A stretch of DNA of 6,236 nucleotides, from contig JAQVKR010000168.1 in the NCBI GenBank assembly GCA_028694565.1, positions 1-6,236 on the forward strand. Direction: 5' to 3'. The position numbers and the translations under genes were made by a program. The first letter of the stretch is position 1. Every line of letters begins with the position of its first letter. The DNA comes from Gammaproteobacteria bacterium (lineage in GTDB: Bacteria; Pseudomonadota; Gammaproteobacteria; DSM-26407). Of this stretch, positions 5,438 to 6,236 are shown piece by piece. The notes under the pieces were generated by a model, which saw nothing but the letters and a program-made list of their open reading frames with translations, ran no database searches and was not told the origin of the DNA.

Positions 5438-5617
5438 TCAGGTGAACGCCGCCTCCAGGCGGTCCTCCCAGTTCTCGGGCGTGTCCTTGAAGGTGGGGCG
5501 CACGTCCATCCGGAAGAACCGTTCACCTTCGCGGGCCCGCTTCCTGACCAGTTCTTCGAGTTGGGCGAAGCTTTCGAGTTCATGGTGTTGAATCAGCAGT
5601 TCGCTTAGATAGAGCAT
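5438..5617 (-). CDS. Small hypothetical protein, 59 aa
   Basis: The frame is open further upstream to 5665, but the ATG at 5617 has GAGG 7 nt before it, and the longer version would add a very basic, implausible N-terminus (MRRGRKRRGG). The 59-aa protein starts MLYLSELLIQHHELESFAQL, continues with a charged helix EELVRKRARE, and ends with RFFRMDVRPTFKDTPENWEDRL. It is soluble and has no Cys. The pattern suggests two short helices and an exposed acidic/aromatic tail, as in small adaptor or partner proteins. No family is recognised. It is the first gene of the proposed minus-strand operon with the 235-aa, Cas6-like and DsrC-like genes, 123 nt before the 235-aa gene. A good RBS and protein-like composition support it; function unknown. 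Confidence 0.68.
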   Translation of the reverse strand: MLYLSELLIQHHELESFAQLEELVRKRAREGERFFRMDVRPTFKDTPENWEDRLEAAFT

Positions 5618-5659
5618 GAAGCCACCTCGTCGCTTGCGACCCCTGCGCATCAGACCGGG

Positions 5660-5673
5660 GCACAATATTGTGC
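5660..5673. promoter_or_regulatory. 14-bp perfect palindrome, operator-like
   Basis: GCACAATATTGTGC is a perfect palindrome 42 nt upstream of the ATG of the 59-aa gene, within the only long non-coding gap before the operon (5618-5768). Perfect symmetry, an AT core and GC ends are typical of a dimeric repressor or activator site. I do not recognise which regulator it belongs to. Confidence 0.45.
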
Positions 5674-5710
5674 GCTGGAATGGACGTGTTGGGATCGGTT
5701 TTGGTCATTT

Positions 5711-5732
5711 GAATCTTTTATATATGTATATG
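5711..5732 (-). promoter_or_regulatory. AT-rich promoter-like block upstream of the small-gene/Cas6-like operon
   Basis: This stretch is a TA-alternating block in an otherwise GC-rich region. On the minus strand TATAAA (5722-5717) could serve as a -10 element, but the best -35 at 17-bp spacing, GTACCA (5745-5740), matches consensus at only 3 of 6 positions. A start near 5710 would put the palindrome at 5660-5673 about 40 nt into the transcript. Confidence 0.3.
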
Positions 5733-5768
5733 CGCTGCATGGTACGGCGCGGAATGGGCACCCCATGC

Positions 5769-6236
5769 TCAGGTGCCGGCGATGCGCTCGTAGAAGCGCG
5801 CGCGGTAGAAGGTCCGCCGCTGTCCCGGCCCGTCGTGGAAGCCGGTGCGCATGTGCAGGACGTTGTTGCACAGGATGCCCTGCCCCGCCTCGAGGCGGAA
5901 ACGGATGGCGTGGGGGGCGTCGGGCCTCAGCAGGGTCTCCAGGAACGCCAGCGCCTCGCTCAGCAGGGGATCGGCGGCCCAGGCGATGTTGCGACCGCGC
6001 GCGGTGTAGCGCATGTGCAGGGCGCCGCTGTCCTCATCGACCGAGAAAACCGGTCCGGTTTGCTCCGCGCGCAGTTCCCCGGTTGCATCGCTGTTGGCCG
6101 GGATGGTCATGCAGGCCGGCTGCATGAGCGCCCGGATGTAGTCCGGATTCTCGTCCCGCAGCCGGATATAGATGATCTCCGGGTCGATGCAGGCGTTGTC
6201 CCCGCCCTCGGCGGCGGGCTCCTGGCAGTGAGATCG
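5769..6236 (-). CDS. TauD/TfdA-family 2-oxoglutarate/Fe(II)-dependent dioxygenase, N-terminal part outside window
   Basis: The frame runs off the right edge of the window; the C-terminal 155 residues are visible and end at TGA (5771-5769). Visible motifs are HCQEPAAEGGDN (in-window 3-14), EQTGPVFSVD (58-67), GALHMRYTARGRNI (71-84), GQGILCNNVLHMRTGFHD (118-135) and RRTFYRARFYERI (140-152). His128 in NNVLH is the expected distal Fe(II) ligand, and the Arg of YRAR (145) is in the place of the 2-oxoglutarate-binding Arg. The proximal HxD pair must lie upstream of the window. This family hydroxylates small molecules such as taurine, alkyl sulfates, carnitine precursors or other acids; the substrate cannot be assigned here. 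A taurine or sulfonate substrate would fit a sulfur theme but is not shown. It ends 151 nt upstream of the 59-aa gene and is probably a separate transcription unit. Confidence 0.9.
   Translation of the reverse strand, partial: RSHCQEPAAEGGDNACIDPEIIYIRLRDENPDYIRALMQPACMTIPANSDATGELRAEQTGPVFSVDEDSGALHMRYTARGRNIAWAADPLLSEALAFLETLLRPDAPHAIRFRLEAGQGILCNNVLHMRTGFHDGPGQRRTFYRARFYERIAGT

Noticed and set aside
5618..5665. Longer N-terminus for the 59-aa protein (start at 5665)
   Set aside because: It would add a basic MRRGRKRRGG segment. The internal ATG at 5617 has a well-spaced GAGG, and the extension covers part of the operator-like palindrome region.
5754..5777. Hairpins at the 3' end of the dioxygenase gene as a terminator
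   Set aside because: Short stems (ATGGG/CCCAT and GGCACC/GGTGCC) exist, but no T-tract follows on the minus strand and they overlap each other and the stop codon.
1..6236. CRISPR array to accompany the Cas6-like gene
   Set aside because: I looked in the gaps at 3350-3421, 3761-3901, 5315-5437 and 5618-5768 and found no regularly spaced direct repeats. None of these gaps is long enough for a multi-spacer array.

Overview
This is a GC-rich chromosomal segment, most likely from a gammaproteobacterium. The evidence is a close homologue of Escherichia coli YccA beside a tRNA-Ser(UGA) gene, with a DsrC/TusE-family gene about 2 kb further on. From memory, E. coli also keeps tusE, yccA and serT together. 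A DsrC-family protein among several uncharacterised genes suggests a sulfur-oxidising lineage of the Chromatiales/Ectothiorhodospiraceae type, but that is inference. I see no transposase, integrase, rRNA or CRISPR array.

Layout. Positions 2-583 (+): 3' part of a YihX-like HAD hydrolase. 623-710 (-): tRNA-Ser(UGA). 711-874: a divergent promoter region. 875-1546 (+): yccA, closed by a strong bidirectional terminator at 1561-1600. 1623-2168 (-): an unrecognised 181-aa protein. 2169-2302: an AT-rich divergent promoter region with an 8-bp inverted repeat. 2303-3349 (+): a 348-aa conserved hypothetical protein with a Cys/His-rich N-terminal half. 3374-3396: hairpin terminator facing the minus-strand genes. 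Reading right to left on the minus strand: a truncated TauD/TfdA-type dioxygenase (6236-5769), a 59-aa small protein (5617-5438), a 235-aa helical-repeat-like protein (5314-4607), a Cas6/Cmx6-like RAMP protein (4588-3902), and a DsrC/TusE-family protein (3760-3422).

How the genes may work together. The minus-strand set from 5617 to 3422 looks like one transcription unit, and the 18-nt gap between the 235-aa and Cas6-like genes is the tightest link. Two members stand out. The Cas6-like protein has a textbook RNA-binding glycine-rich loop but no CRISPR array or other cas gene in the window. The DsrC-like protein keeps the family fold signatures but has no cysteine at all, so it cannot carry sulfur as DsrC or TusE do. 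Together with the 348-aa, 235-aa and 59-aa proteins they form a candidate undescribed system joining an RNA-binding RAMP protein to a non-catalytic DsrC paralogue. One guess is tRNA handling or thiolation control, or a regulatory device for sulfur metabolism. The functional link is inferred from gene order only.
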